DNA of 64,000 nt. Source: Pedomonas sp051304405 (GTDB lineage: Bacteria > Pseudomonadota > Alphaproteobacteria > Sphingomonadales > Sphingomonadaceae). The notes beneath the pieces are model-generated. The model saw nothing but the letters and a program-made list of their open reading frames with translations. It did no database searches and was not told where the DNA came from. The number at the start of each line of letters is the position of its first letter. Position 1 is the stretch's first letter. The translations under genes were made by a program, and so were the position numbers. Shown one piece after another: positions 44,776 through 54,035 of the stretch. The stretch covers positions 67,736 through 131,735 of the forward strand of contig NZ_JBPPGG010000005.1 of the NCBI RefSeq assembly GCF_051304405.1, in the 5' to 3' direction.

Positions 44776-45815
44776 CCGAAACCGCAACCGCCACCGGCTA
44801 TGCGCGCCTCGAGTCGCTGATGGCGCGCGGGTCCAGCTTCTTCGGCAGCCGCTACGCCATTCTGGGCGGGGCGATGACCTGGGTGTCGGAGCGCAACCTG
44901 GTCGCCGCCATCTCCAACGCGGGCGGCTTCGGCGTGCTGGCCAGCGGCGCCATGCAGCCGGAGCGTTTGCGTGAGGAAATCCAGGCCACCCGCGCGCTCA
45001 CCGGGAAGCCCTTCGGCGTCAACCTCATCACCCTGCACCCGCAGCTGCTGGAGATGGTGCAGGTGTGCCTTGACGAGAGCGTGACCCACATCGTGCTGGC
45101 GGGCGGCCTGCCGCCGGGCGACGCCATCGAGCGGGCCAAGAACGGCGGCGCGAAGGTGGTCTGCTTCGCCCCGGCGCTGGCGCTGGCCAAGAAGCTGGTG
45201 CGCTCGGGCGTCGATGCGCTGGTGATCGAGGGTTCGGAGGCAGGCGGTCATATCGGTCCGGTGTCGCTGACGGTGCTGGCGCAGGAGATCCTGCCGCACA
45301 TCACCGAGGTGCCGGTCTTTGTCGCCGGCGGCATCGGGCGGGGCGAGGCCATCGCCAGCTACCTGGAGATGGGGGCGGCGGGCGTGCAGCTGGGCACCCG
45401 GTTCGTCTGCGCCAGCGAGTCGATCGCCCATCCCAACTTCAAGAAGGCGTTCATCCGGGCCTCGGCCCGCGACGCCGTTGCATCGGTGCAGCTTGATCCG
45501 CGTTTCCCGGTCATTCCGGTGCGCGCCCTGCGCAACCAGGGCGTGGAGGAGTTCATGCAGACCCAGCGCCGCATCATCGAGCGGGTAGACCGGGGCGAGC
45601 TGGACCTGGCCGCGGGGCAGCTGGAGATCGAGCACTACTGGGCGGGCGCGCTGCGCCGGGCCGTCGTCGATGGCGACGTGGAAACCGGCTCCTTGATGGC
45701 GGGCCAATCCGTCGGCATGGTCAAGGCGGAGCAGCCGGTGGCGGAGATTATGCAGGAACTGATCGATCAGGCAGCGGGCTTCCTGTCCGCCCGCGTGGTG
45801 GGGGAGGTGGCGTGA
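44772..45815 (+). CDS. NAD(P)H-dependent flavin oxidoreductase (nitronate monooxygenase family)
   Basis: A 347-residue FMN-binding TIM barrel. Family landmarks: ILGGAMTWVSERNLVAAISNAGGFGVLASG at the N-terminus, KPFGVNLITLHP, EGSEAGGHIG, VFVAGGIGRGEAIASYLEMGAAGVQLGTRFVCASES. Relatives are nitronate monooxygenases, FabK-type enoyl reductases and 2-nitropropane dioxygenases; the residues that separate them cannot be settled here. It overlaps lysC (ATGA) and ptsP (GTGA), so it is co-translated with both, although no metabolic link to them is obvious. Confidence 0.9.
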   Translation: MTETATATGYARLESLMARGSSFFGSRYAILGGAMTWVSERNLVAAISNAGGFGVLASGAMQPERLREEIQATRALTGKPFGVNLITLHPQLLEMVQVCLDESVTHIVLAGGLPPGDAIERAKNGGAKVVCFAPALALAKKLVRSGVDALVIEGSEAGGHIGPVSLTVLAQEILPHITEVPVFVAGGIGRGEAIASYLEMGAAGVQLGTRFVCASESIAHPNFKKAFIRASARDAVASVQLDPRFPVIPVRALRNQGVEEFMQTQRRIIERVDRGELDLAAGQLEIEHYWAGALRRAVVDGDVETGSLMAGQSVGMVKAEQPVAEIMQELIDQAAGFLSARVVGEVA

Positions 45816-48088
45816 GCCCCTCGGCGCCCGTCGTTTCCGCGCCGCGCGCCATTCTGCGCCGTCTTCACGATGTGATGGCCTCGCGCGGAAGCGTTCAGGC
45901 CAAGCTCAATCAGGTCGTGCAGGCCATCGCCCAGGCGATGGCGAGCGAGGTGTGCTCCATCTACCTCCTGCGCGACGGCTGGCTCGAGCTGTTCGCGACC
46001 GAGGGTCTGTCGCAGGATGCGGTGCATGTCACCCGCCTTGCCCTGAGCGAGGGTCTGGTCGGCAACATCGCCCGCAACGGAGAGCCGCTCAACCTGGCGG
46101 AGGCCCGCGCCCATGCGGACTTCGCCTATCGCCCCGAGACGGGCGAGGATCTGTTCCACAGTTTCGCCGGTGTTCCCATCCTGCGGCGCGGCAAGGCGCT
46201 GGGCGTGCTGTGCGTCCAGCACATGGAGCAGCGCCAGTACGAGGACGAGGAGATCGAGGCGCTGCAAACCGTGGCGATGGTGCTGGCGGAAATGATCGCC
46301 AACGCCCGCCTGGTGGACGAGGAGTCTCTCGCCCGGGCGCGGGCGCAAAGCACCGGGCCCGTGCGGCTGACCGGCACCCGGCTGGTGGAAGGGCTGGCGC
46401 GGGGCGTCGCTGTTCTGCACGAGCCGCGAGTCGTCGTCCAGCACACCGTCGCCGAGGACATCGAGGCGGAAAAGAACCGGGTGCGCGCCGCCTTCCAGAC
46501 CATGCGCGCCCAGATCGACCGCATGATGAGCCAGGCGGAATTCGCCGCCCCGGGCGAGCACGAGGAAATCCTCGAGACCTACAAGATGTTCGCCTTCGAC
46601 GAAGGCTGGGCGCGGCGCATCAACGAGGCGATCGAGAGCGGCCTGACGGCCGAGGCGGCCATCGAGCGGGTGCAGCAGCGCACGCGCGTGACCATGCGCA
46701 ACACCAAGGACCCGTTCTTCCTCGAACGGCTCCATGATCTGGACGACCTGGCCAACCGGCTGCTCCGCATCGTCTCGGGGCAGATGGGAACCGCCGCCCA
46801 GACCGGCCTGACCCAGGACACCATCCTCATCGCCAAGAATCTCGGCCCCGCCGAGCTGCTGGAGTACGACCGCCGCTTCCTCAAGGGCGTGGTGCTGGAG
46901 GAAGGGTCGCCGACGGCGCACGTGACCATTCTGGCGCGCGCCATGGGCATCCCCATGCTCGGGCGCATCAAGCAGCTGCGCGAGGTGGTGGACGAGGGCG
47001 ATCCCCTGCTGCTGGACGGCAGCAACGACAGCCTGTTCGTGCGGCCGGCCCCCGATGTGGTGCGCCAGTTCGAGGCCCACGCCGCCCTGCGCCAGCAGCG
47101 GCAGGAGGCCTACGCCAAGCTGCGCGGCCTGCCGGCGGTGAGCCTGGATGGCCACCGCATCGAGCTGATGATGAACGCCGGTCTGCGCGTTGATCTGTCC
47201 GGCCTCGACGTGACCAATGCGGACGGCATCGGCCTGTTCCGCACCGAGTTCCAGTTTCTCGTCTCCGCCACGCTGCCGCGCCGCGAGGCGCAGACCCGGC
47301 TCTATTCCGCCGTGCTCGAGGCGGCGGGCGACAAGCCGGTGATCTTCCGCACCGTCGATATCGGCGGCGACAAGGCCGTGCCCTATCTTCAGGACGACGG
47401 ACCGGAGGAAAACCCCGCCATGGGCTGGCGCGCCCTGCGCGTGGCGCTGGAGCGCCGGGGCCTGCTCAAGGTGCAGGCGCGCGCCCTGCTGGACGCGGCG
47501 GCGGGCCGGACGCTGAACGTGATGTTCCCCATGGTGACGGAGCCGTGGGAGTTCGAACAGGCCCGCGCCATTGTGGAGGATCAGGCCGCCTACCTGCGCG
47601 GGCGCGGTCTGCCGCTGCCCACGACAATCCATTACGGCGTGATGATGGAGGTGCCCGCTCTGGCCTGGCGGCTGGACGCGCTGCTGCCGCACATCGACTT
47701 CCTGTCCATCGGCACCAACGATCTCATCCAGTTCCTGCTGGCGGCGGACCGCTCCAACCCCAAGCTGGCGGATCGCTACGACTGGGTGTCGCCGGGCATC
47801 CTGCGGTTCCTGAAGTTCATCATCGATCAGGCCAGCGCGGCGGGAAAGACCGTGTCGGTTTGCGGCGAGATGGGCGGGCGTCCGCTGGAGGCGCTGGCGC
47901 TGCTCGGGCTCGGGGTGAATCGCCTGTCCATCACGCCGGCGGCGATCGGGCCGATCAAGATGGTGGTGCGCAACACCCATCTCGGCCGCCTGCGCACGTT
48001 GATGGCAGATCTTCTCACCTATCCGCTTGCCGATATCCGTGCGGAACTTCAGCGCTTCGCCCGGGAAGAGAATATTCCCCTGCAATAA
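45812..48088 (+). CDS. ptsP: PTS-Ntr enzyme I (phosphoenolpyruvate-protein phosphotransferase)
   Basis: A 758-residue protein beginning at GTG. An N-terminal GAF domain (about 20-170) is followed by the enzyme I region: an N-domain with phospho-His370 in EEGSPTAHVTILARAMGIP, then the PEP-binding barrel with LFRTEFQFL, RTVDIGGDKAVPY, FPMVTEPWEF and SIGTNDLIQFLLAADR, and Cys in VCGEMGGRP. It transfers phosphate from PEP to NPr and EIIANtr, a regulatory chain that senses nitrogen (glutamine binds the GAF domain in known cases) and controls potassium and storage metabolism. It is the last gene of the lysC operon, a conserved order in alphaproteobacteria. Confidence 0.96.
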   Translation: MSPSAPVVSAPRAILRRLHDVMASRGSVQAKLNQVVQAIAQAMASEVCSIYLLRDGWLELFATEGLSQDAVHVTRLALSEGLVGNIARNGEPLNLAEARAHADFAYRPETGEDLFHSFAGVPILRRGKALGVLCVQHMEQRQYEDEEIEALQTVAMVLAEMIANARLVDEESLARARAQSTGPVRLTGTRLVEGLARGVAVLHEPRVVVQHTVAEDIEAEKNRVRAAFQTMRAQIDRMMSQAEFAAPGEHEEILETYKMFAFDEGWARRINEAIESGLTAEAAIERVQQRTRVTMRNTKDPFFLERLHDLDDLANRLLRIVSGQMGTAAQTGLTQDTILIAKNLGPAELLEYDRRFLKGVVLEEGSPTAHVTILARAMGIPMLGRIKQLREVVDEGDPLLLDGSNDSLFVRPAPDVVRQFEAHAALRQQRQEAYAKLRGLPAVSLDGHRIELMMNAGLRVDLSGLDVTNADGIGLFRTEFQFLVSATLPRREAQTRLYSAVLEAAGDKPVIFRTVDIGGDKAVPYLQDDGPEENPAMGWRALRVALERRGLLKVQARALLDAAAGRTLNVMFPMVTEPWEFEQARAIVEDQAAYLRGRGLPLPTTIHYGVMMEVPALAWRLDALLPHIDFLSIGTNDLIQFLLAADRSNPKLADRYDWVSPGILRFLKFIIDQASAAGKTVSVCGEMGGRPLEALALLGLGVNRLSITPAAIGPIKMVVRNTHLGRLRTLMADLLTYPLADIRAELQRFAREENIPLQ

Positions 48089-48452
48089 TTGAAGCCTGAC
48101 AAGTAAAGGCTGCCCGCTGCACCAGACGGTGCAACATGAACCCCTTATGAACGGCACTGCCGGGCGGAGAAGAGCGATCCGGGCCCTGTCATAACGGGTC
48201 TGGCAACTTGGAAACCATGGTATTATCCTTGTTAACCAACAGCCGATCGCTAATTTTCCCCTCCACCCTTGCGGTTGTGGTGAAAATGTGGGCAGAAATC
48301 TCAAACCGTTATTGACAAGGTAAACCGCGCTGCCACTCTAATGAGTGGGGCGAGGGGAAAACGGCGGCTGTTCTGGCCGTCAACCTTCCGGGGTTTTAGT
48401 TCAAGATAAATCATTCGGTTGCTGACAAGGCCAGTAACCTGTGGAGAAGCGG
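48089..48452. other. Intergenic region with candidate promoter for the RodZ-like gene
   Basis: About 360 bases with no gene. The second half is AT-richer. TTGACA (48312-48317) followed 17-19 bases later by CTCTAAT is a plausible sigma-70 promoter. A small hairpin-prone stretch (CACCAGACGGTG) lies near 48120. No riboswitch was recognised. Confidence 0.4.
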
Positions 48453-49406
48453 ATGACTGCCTTGACGGATTCCAGTGCTGGTGCAGGGGGAACTGCGATG
48501 TCCGTAGGGCAGCTGCTGCGGACACGCCGTCTGGAGCTGGACCTCGACGTGAGCGATATCGCGGCGGAGACCCGCATTCCGGCGCGCTTCCTCTACGCCA
48601 TCGAGGACGATCAGCACGAGAAGTTGCCGGCGTTGCCGTTTGCAGTTGGCTTCGTACGGAACTACGCCAAGATGCTGGGCCTGTCGCCGGACATGGTGTG
48701 CGCCCAGTTCAAGGCGGAGACGAGCCGTCTCACGCCTTCGGAGCAGGTCTATTTCCCCGAACCGCTCGATGAGAGCCGAATTCCTTCCAAGTCCCTCGTG
48801 CTGGGCGGCGTTGTGGTCGCCGTCGCCGCGCTTGGCGTCTGGTGGCTGTGGACGGGCCGGTCGCCCGATCCGGCGCCGGAGGCGCCCGCGGCCGAGCTGA
48901 CCCTCGCGGACCCGGTGGCCCTTGGCCAGCCGGCCGAGACACCGGCCGGCGAGGCTGCACCGGCGCAGGCCGGTGAAACGGAAACCGCGGCGGCTGCCGA
49001 GACTGGCGCCGATGTGGCTGCCGCTCCGGAGACGGCCGATGCTGCCCCGGCTGTGGCGGCGCGGGAGAAGGCGGAGGCCCAGGCCGCCGCTGCCGCGCAG
49101 GTGATCGACAGCGGGCCGGTCATCATCCGGGCCGTGGACGACAGCTGGGTGCGCATCTCGGATGGCGTGAGCGGCGCCGTCAAGATCGGCATCATGAAGG
49201 CGGGCGAGACCTATCGGGTGCCAGCCCTGCCCAACCTGCGGCTGATGACCGGCAACGCAGGCGCGGTGGAAATCCAGGTGGGCGACACCGTTCTGCCGCC
49301 GCTTGGAGGCCGGGGCGAGGTGATCCGCAACATCGATCTCAGCCCGGCCGCGCTGCGGAAGCTGGCGCAGGAGCGGGCCGCCGCCAGCGCCGCGCCACGG
49401 CAATAG
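48453..49406 (+). CDS. RodZ-like helix-turn-helix membrane protein (DUF4115)
   Basis: A 317-residue protein. The N-terminal HTH_25 domain (about 20-90: SVGQLLRTRRLELDLDVSDIAAETRIPARFLYAIE...FAVGFVRNYAKMLGL) is typical of RodZ. One membrane helix (about 112-130, VLGGVVVAVAALGVWWLW) leads to a long Ala/Pro/Glu periplasmic linker and a C-terminal DUF4115 domain (DSWVRISDGVSGAVKIGIMKAGETYRVP). RodZ links MreB to the cell wall and controls cell shape. The start was chosen at ATG 48453 with GTGGAGAAG upstream. It precedes ispG by about 210 bases, the common order in sphingomonads. Confidence 0.88.
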   Translation: MTALTDSSAGAGGTAMSVGQLLRTRRLELDLDVSDIAAETRIPARFLYAIEDDQHEKLPALPFAVGFVRNYAKMLGLSPDMVCAQFKAETSRLTPSEQVYFPEPLDESRIPSKSLVLGGVVVAVAALGVWWLWTGRSPDPAPEAPAAELTLADPVALGQPAETPAGEAAPAQAGETETAAAAETGADVAAAPETADAAPAVAAREKAEAQAAAAAQVIDSGPVIIRAVDDSWVRISDGVSGAVKIGIMKAGETYRVPALPNLRLMTGNAGAVEIQVGDTVLPPLGGRGEVIRNIDLSPAALRKLAQERAAASAAPRQ

Positions 49407-49616
49407 GCGAGGCGGCGGCGACCCGGCTGCTGCTGCCCGTTGCTTCCCTGGCCAGACAGAGCATTCCCGCGCCCGGCCCCGTGCCGGGCGCACGCATTTG
49501 GGCGTCGGGCCGAAACGCCGCACGGGGCGCGCCAGTTTTCGACATTTGATCGCGGCATCGCTATATAGGGGCCGATCGGCGGCAGGCCGCCTCCAGTTTT
49601 CTTCAGAGGATCCGAC

Positions 49617-50756
49617 ATGAGCGTGCGTCCCTGGCGGGATATCCAGCGCCGGAAGAGCCGGCAGATCATGGTGGGCAACGTTCCGGTGGGGGGCGATGCA
49701 CCCATCACCGTGCAGACCATGACCAACACCATCACCGCCGACGCCCGCGCCACCATCGACCAGATTCGCCGGTGCGAGGAGGCGGGCGCGGACATCATCC
49801 GCGTCTCCTGCCCCGATGCGGAATCGACCGCCGCGTTCCGGGAGATCGCCCGGGCGGCCCGGGTGCCGCTGGTGGCCGATATCCACTTCCACTACAAGCG
49901 CGCCCTTGAGGCGGCGGACGCGGGCGCGGCCTGCCTGCGCATCAATCCCGGTAACATCGGCTCGGCCGAACGGGTGAAGGAAGTGGTGCGCGCCGCCAAG
50001 GCCAATGGCTGCTCCATCCGAATCGGCGTGAACGCGGGCAGCCTGGAGAAGCACCTGCTCGAGAAGTATGGCGAGCCGTGCCCCGAGGCGATGGTTGAGT
50101 CGGCACTCGAACACGTGAAGCTCTTGGAGGACGCCGACTTCTTCGAGACCAAGATCTCGGTGAAGGCGTCGGACGTGTTCCTCGCCGTCGCTGCCTATCA
50201 GGGGCTGGCGGAAGCCTGCGACTATCCCCTCCACCTCGGCATCACCGAGGCGGGCAGCATGATCGGCGGCACGGTCAAGTCCTCCATCGGCATCGGCATG
50301 TTGCTGTGGTCGGGCATCGGCGACACCATCCGCGTCTCCCTCTCCGCCCCGCCGGAGGAGGAGGTGCGCGTCGGCTTCGAAATGCTCAAGTCGCTGGGCC
50401 TGCGCCATCGCGGTGTGCGGATCGTCTCCTGCCCGTCCTGCGCGCGGCAGGGCTTCCAGGTCATCAAGACCGTCGAGGTGCTTGAGGAGCGGCTGCGCCA
50501 CATCCAGACCCCGCTGTCGCTCTCCATCATCGGCTGCGTCGTCAACGGGCCGGGCGAGGCGCGCGAGACCGACATCGGCATCACCGGCGGCGGCAACGGC
50601 AAGCACATGGTCTACCTCTCCGGCGTGACCGACCACCAGATCGAGGACGCGGCCATGGTCGATCACATCGTCGAACTGGTCGAGAAGAAGGCCGCCGAAA
50701 TCGAGGCCGCCAACGCTGCGGCCAACGCCGCGAAGGACAAGGCGTCCGCTGCCTGA
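49617..50756 (+). CDS. ispG: 4-hydroxy-3-methylbut-2-enyl-diphosphate synthase
   Basis: A 379-residue iron-sulphur enzyme of the MEP isoprenoid pathway, converting MEcPP to HMBPP. The N-terminal TIM barrel shows VGGDAPITVQTMTNTITAD and LVADIHFHYKRALEA. The C-terminal 4Fe-4S domain has Cys residues in SCPSCARQGF and GCVVNGPGEARETDIG, with the conserved Glu. The length suits the bacterial two-domain form. A ribosome site (AGAGGATC) precedes the ATG. The C-terminal Ala/Lys tail is not conserved. A perfect palindrome follows 42 bases after the stop. Confidence 0.97.
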   Translation: MSVRPWRDIQRRKSRQIMVGNVPVGGDAPITVQTMTNTITADARATIDQIRRCEEAGADIIRVSCPDAESTAAFREIARAARVPLVADIHFHYKRALEAADAGAACLRINPGNIGSAERVKEVVRAAKANGCSIRIGVNAGSLEKHLLEKYGEPCPEAMVESALEHVKLLEDADFFETKISVKASDVFLAVAAYQGLAEACDYPLHLGITEAGSMIGGTVKSSIGIGMLLWSGIGDTIRVSLSAPPEEEVRVGFEMLKSLGLRHRGVRIVSCPSCARQGFQVIKTVEVLEERLRHIQTPLSLSIIGCVVNGPGEARETDIGITGGGNGKHMVYLSGVTDHQIEDAAMVDHIVELVEKKAAEIEAANAAANAAKDKASAA

Positions 50757-50798
50757 GGGGGCTAGCCTCAAGGTTGTTTAAGGCTTCGCCTGTTGAAG

Positions 50799-50823
50799 GC
50801 AGGGGGATCTCGGATCCCCCTGC
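50799..50823 (+). repeat. Palindrome after ispG (GCAGG...CCTGC family), possible terminator
   Basis: GCAGGGGGATC and GATCCCCCTGC pair perfectly around TCG. CCCCCTTTTCGTTTTT follows within ten bases, so it may also act as an intrinsic terminator for ispG. It is one of four related palindromes in the window. Confidence 0.75.
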
Positions 50824-51000
50824 GACCCCCTTTTCGTTTTTCGGGCCGCGTTTCCGCAGGATGCTGGAAGAGCGGGATTTTCTAAAGGGCCGTGTTTCCT
50901 CGCGAACCTTTCAAAGGGGGCGCCTGAAACGCGGCCGTTTCAAAAGACCTTCAGCGAGCTGGCCCCCTCCGTCCGCATGTCCCTGAAACAGCAAGGGAGG

Positions 51001-51027
51001 TGCAGGAGGGTCCAAGACCCTCCTGCA
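51001..51027. repeat. Palindrome downstream of the DUF2892-like gene (GCAGG...CCTGC family)
   Basis: TGCAGGAGGGTC and GACCCTCCTGCA form a 12-bp stem around CAA. An A-run follows on the plus strand, which is the wrong side for a terminator in either direction. It lies 178 bases from the related palindrome at 50799. Confidence 0.75.
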
Positions 51028-51051
51028 AAAAAGCAAGGAAACCCAAATCCA

Positions 51052-51510
51052 TCACCCCGCCGCCTCCAGCGCCGCGCGGGCCAGCTGGCGGAAGCTGCCG
51101 GGTTGCCGGGTGCCGGTTCCGAAGTCGCCGCGCAGGGCCTTCAGCGCGTAGCGTTCCGTGTCGATCTCCCCGGCGGTGCGCACGCCGAGGCGGCGCAGCA
51201 GGGGCAGGGGCGGGCACCAGCCCTGAAGCGCATGTTGCATCAGGAAGGCTGATATCCCGAGAGGCAGCAGCAGCCAGCGGCGGTCGCGCCGGGCCACGGC
51301 CAGGGTGAAGCCGGCGAGGGAGGCGCCCGCGGCGGTTGCTTCCAGCACGCGCTCGATGTCCCACTCCCGGTCCAGTTCGCGCAGGCGCTGGTCGATCAGC
51401 TCGGGGTTGCGGGCGTAATGCATGAGGCGGCGTTCCGTGCGGTCGCGGATGCGGGCATTGGCAACGGCGGAGGAATTGTCGGCGACGCGACGGGTGGTCG
51501 GCGGCAGCAT
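51052..51510 (-). CDS. DUF2892 (YgaP-like transmembrane) protein
   Basis: A 152-residue protein. The core NPELIDQRLRELDREWDIERVLEATAAGASLAGFTLAV, a second hydrophobic helix WLLLPLGISAFLMQHALQGW, and PPLPLLRRLGVRTAGEIDTERYALKAL match the DUF2892/YgaP-TM pattern, in which two short membrane helices precede a CPP-type turn (Cys in GWCPPLP). The function is unknown; some homologues are fused to rhodanese domains. The start at 51510 has GGGAG six bases upstream. It is divergent from hisS. Confidence 0.78.
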   Translation of the reverse strand: MLPPTTRRVADNSSAVANARIRDRTERRLMHYARNPELIDQRLRELDREWDIERVLEATAAGASLAGFTLAVARRDRRWLLLPLGISAFLMQHALQGWCPPLPLLRRLGVRTAGEIDTERYALKALRGDFGTGTRQPGSFRQLARAALEAAG

Positions 51511-51695
51511 GGCATTCTCCCGGAACGAACGAAGGGCCTGGCCGGTCAACGCCGGGGCAGGCGTTGCTGTTCCGGGCGGCGGCCGGGCCGCCATTGCTCT
51601 TGCGGGGTGGGCCGTCTGCCGGAACCTCCTTCAACTCAGCATTTCCACCGCGCCCGTTTTATTTCTATAAGCGCCGCTCGAAGGAGATTATCGGC

Positions 51696-52943
51696 ATGTC
51701 CAAGCTTCAGCCCGTGCGCGGCACGCGCGACCTTTTTGGTGAGGATGCACAGCGGTTCGCCAAGGTGGTGGAGACATTCCATCGCCTCGCCCGGCTTTAC
51801 GGATTCCAGCCGGTTGATACGCCCATCTTCGAATTCACCGAACTGTTCGCCCGCGGCATCGGCGAGACGACGGACGTGGTCTCCAAGGAGATGTACACCT
51901 TCTCCGATCGCGGCGGCGAATCGATCACCCTGCGGCCGGAGTTCACGGCGGGCCTGTGCCGCGCCTTCATTTCCAACGGCTGGCAGCAGCTGGCGCCGCT
52001 GAAGCTGGCGGCCCACGGCCCCATGTTCCGCTATGAGCGCCCGCAGAAGGGGCGCTACCGCCAGTTCCACCAGATCGACGCCGAGATCCTGGGCGCGGGC
52101 GAGCCGCAGGCGGATATCGAGCTGCTCACCATGGCGGCGCATCTGCTCGACGAGCTGGGCCTTGCGGGCAAGGTGCAGCTGGAGATCAACACGCTGGGCG
52201 ACAGCGACAGCCGCGCCAAGTGGCGCGAGGCGCTGGTGGCGTATTTCTCGGGCCACCAGGAAGCCCTGTCCGAGGACAGCCGGACCCGCCTGCACAAGAA
52301 CCCGCTGCGTATTCTCGATTCGAAGGACGAGGGCGACAAGGCGCTGGTGGCGGATGCGCCGCTGCTCGACCGTTTCCTCTCCGCCGAGGCCGGCACCTAT
52401 TTCGAGACCGTGCTGAAGGGGCTGGAAGCGGTCGGCATTTCGTTTGTCGTGCAGCCGCGTCTGGTGCGCGGGCTGGACTACTACTGCCACACCACCTTCG
52501 AGTTCACGACCACCCATCTGGGCGCGCAGGGCACGGTGATCGGCGGCGGCCGCTACGATGGCCTCATCGAGCAGCTTGGCGGCCCCGCGACGCCCGCCAT
52601 CGGCTGGGCGGGCGGCATCGAACGGCTGGCGCTGCTGGTGGATCTGCCCGCGCAAGGCAAGGGGCCCATCGCGGTGATTCCGCTGGGCGAGGCGGCGCAG
52701 GGGCCTGCCACGGCGCTCACCGCCCGTCTGCGCCGCGCGGGCTTCCGGGTGGAGCAGGGCTTCCGTGGCAACATGAAGAAGCGCCTGTCGCGCGCCAACG
52801 ACGCCAACAGCCCCGTTGCCCTCATTCTGGGCGAGGACGAGCTGGCGCGGGGCGAGCTCATGCTGAAGGATCTGACCACCGGCGAGCAGCGGGCCGTGCC
52901 GCTGGGCGAGGTCGAGGTCGCGTTGCAGCCGTATCGGGATTAA
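51696..52943 (+). CDS. hisS: Histidine--tRNA ligase
   Basis: A 415-residue class II synthetase that charges tRNA-His. Motif 1 (PVDTPIFEFTELFARGIGETTDVVSKEMYTF), motif 2 (MFRYERPQKGRYRQFHQIDAEILG), the histidine-specific loops LVRGLDYYCHTTFEF and motif 3 (GGGRYDGLIEQLGGPATPAIGWAGGIERL) are present, followed by the anticodon-binding domain. ATG 51696 has AAGGAG upstream and gives the conserved MSKLQPVRGTRD start. It is followed three bases later by prfA, in an operon with prmC. Confidence 0.97.
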   Translation: MSKLQPVRGTRDLFGEDAQRFAKVVETFHRLARLYGFQPVDTPIFEFTELFARGIGETTDVVSKEMYTFSDRGGESITLRPEFTAGLCRAFISNGWQQLAPLKLAAHGPMFRYERPQKGRYRQFHQIDAEILGAGEPQADIELLTMAAHLLDELGLAGKVQLEINTLGDSDSRAKWREALVAYFSGHQEALSEDSRTRLHKNPLRILDSKDEGDKALVADAPLLDRFLSAEAGTYFETVLKGLEAVGISFVVQPRLVRGLDYYCHTTFEFTTTHLGAQGTVIGGGRYDGLIEQLGGPATPAIGWAGGIERLALLVDLPAQGKGPIAVIPLGEAAQGPATALTARLRRAGFRVEQGFRGNMKKRLSRANDANSPVALILGEDELARGELMLKDLTTGEQRAVPLGEVEVALQPYRD

Positions 52944-52946
52944 GTC

Positions 52947-54035
52947 ATGCCTTCCATTCCCCAAGCCAAGATCGAGCGCATTCGCCTGCGCCATGCCGAG
53001 CTGTCGCGCGACATGGCGGACCCGAACGCGTCGGCGGACCGCTTCGTCAAGCTGTCGAAGGAATATGCCGAGCTGAATCCGGTGGTCGAAGCGGCCAACG
53101 AGCTGGCGCGTCTGGGCCGCGAGCTGGAGGAGGCGGAGAGCCTGCTGACCGACCCCTCCGCCGACGCGGAAATGAAGGCGCTGGCCCGCGACGAGATCGA
53201 ATCCATCAAGGCCCGTCTGCCGGAGGCGGAACGCAAGCTCCAGATCATGCTGCTGCCCAAGGATGTGGCCGACGAGAAATCGGCCATCCTGGAAATCCGC
53301 GCGGGCACCGGCGGCGACGAGGCGGCGCTGTTCGCGGGCGATCTGTTCCGCATGTACACCCGCTATGCCGAAGGCCAGGGCTGGCGGGTGGAGATGATAT
53401 CCGCCTCGCCGTCCGACATCGGCGGCTACAAGGAAGTGGTTGCCTCCATCACCGGGCAGGGCGTGTTCGCCAAGCTCAAGTTCGAGTCCGGCGTGCACCG
53501 CGTGCAGCGGGTTCCGGCCACCGAGTCGGGCGGGCGCATTCATACCTCCGCCGCCACCGTGGCGGTGCTGCCCGAGGCGGAGGAAGTGGACGTGCAGATC
53601 GACGAGAAGGATCTGCGCATTGATGTGTTCCGCTCGTCCGGCCCCGGCGGGCAGTCGGTCAACACCACCGACTCGGCCGTGCGGATCACCCACCTGCCGA
53701 CGGGCCTTGTCGTCAGCCAGCAGGACGAGAAGAGCCAGCACAAGAACAAGGCCAAGGCACTGAAGATCCTGCGCGCCCGGCTGTACGAGATCGAGCGCGA
53801 GAAGGTTGCGCGCGAGCGCGCCGACGCCCGCAAGTCGCAGGTGGGCTCGGGCGACCGGTCCGAGCGCATCCGCACCTACAACTTCCCGCAGGGGCGGGTG
53901 ACGGATCACCGCATCAACCTCACCCTGCACAAGCTAGAGCAGGTGCTGGAGGGCGAGGCGCTGGAGGAGCTGATCCAGGCGCTCATCGCGGAGGATCAGG
54001 CGGAAAAGCTGGCCCAGCTGGATGACGCGAGCTGA
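52947..54035 (+). CDS. prfA: Peptide chain release factor 1
   Basis: A 362-residue class I release factor recognising UAA and UAG. The GGQ catalytic motif lies at residues 234-236 (SSGPGGQSVNTTDSAVRITH), and the codon-recognition PAT/PxT-type region comes earlier (RVPATESGGRIHTS). The N-terminal coiled-coil and the C-terminal RTYNFPQGRVTDHRI motif are typical of RF1. The GGQ glutamine is methylated by PrmC, whose gene overlaps this stop by 14 bases. The coding start follows hisS almost directly. Confidence 0.97.
   Translation: MPSIPQAKIERIRLRHAELSRDMADPNASADRFVKLSKEYAELNPVVEAANELARLGRELEEAESLLTDPSADAEMKALARDEIESIKARLPEAERKLQIMLLPKDVADEKSAILEIRAGTGGDEAALFAGDLFRMYTRYAEGQGWRVEMISASPSDIGGYKEVVASITGQGVFAKLKFESGVHRVQRVPATESGGRIHTSAATVAVLPEAEEVDVQIDEKDLRIDVFRSSGPGGQSVNTTDSAVRITHLPTGLVVSQQDEKSQHKNKAKALKILRARLYEIEREKVARERADARKSQVGSGDRSERIRTYNFPQGRVTDHRINLTLHKLEQVLEGEALEELIQALIAEDQAEKLAQLDDAS

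Noticed and set aside
51001..51027. Intrinsic terminator at this hairpin
   Set aside because: The A-run lies on the plus-strand 3' side, so on the minus strand the T-run precedes the stem; neither orientation is a terminator.
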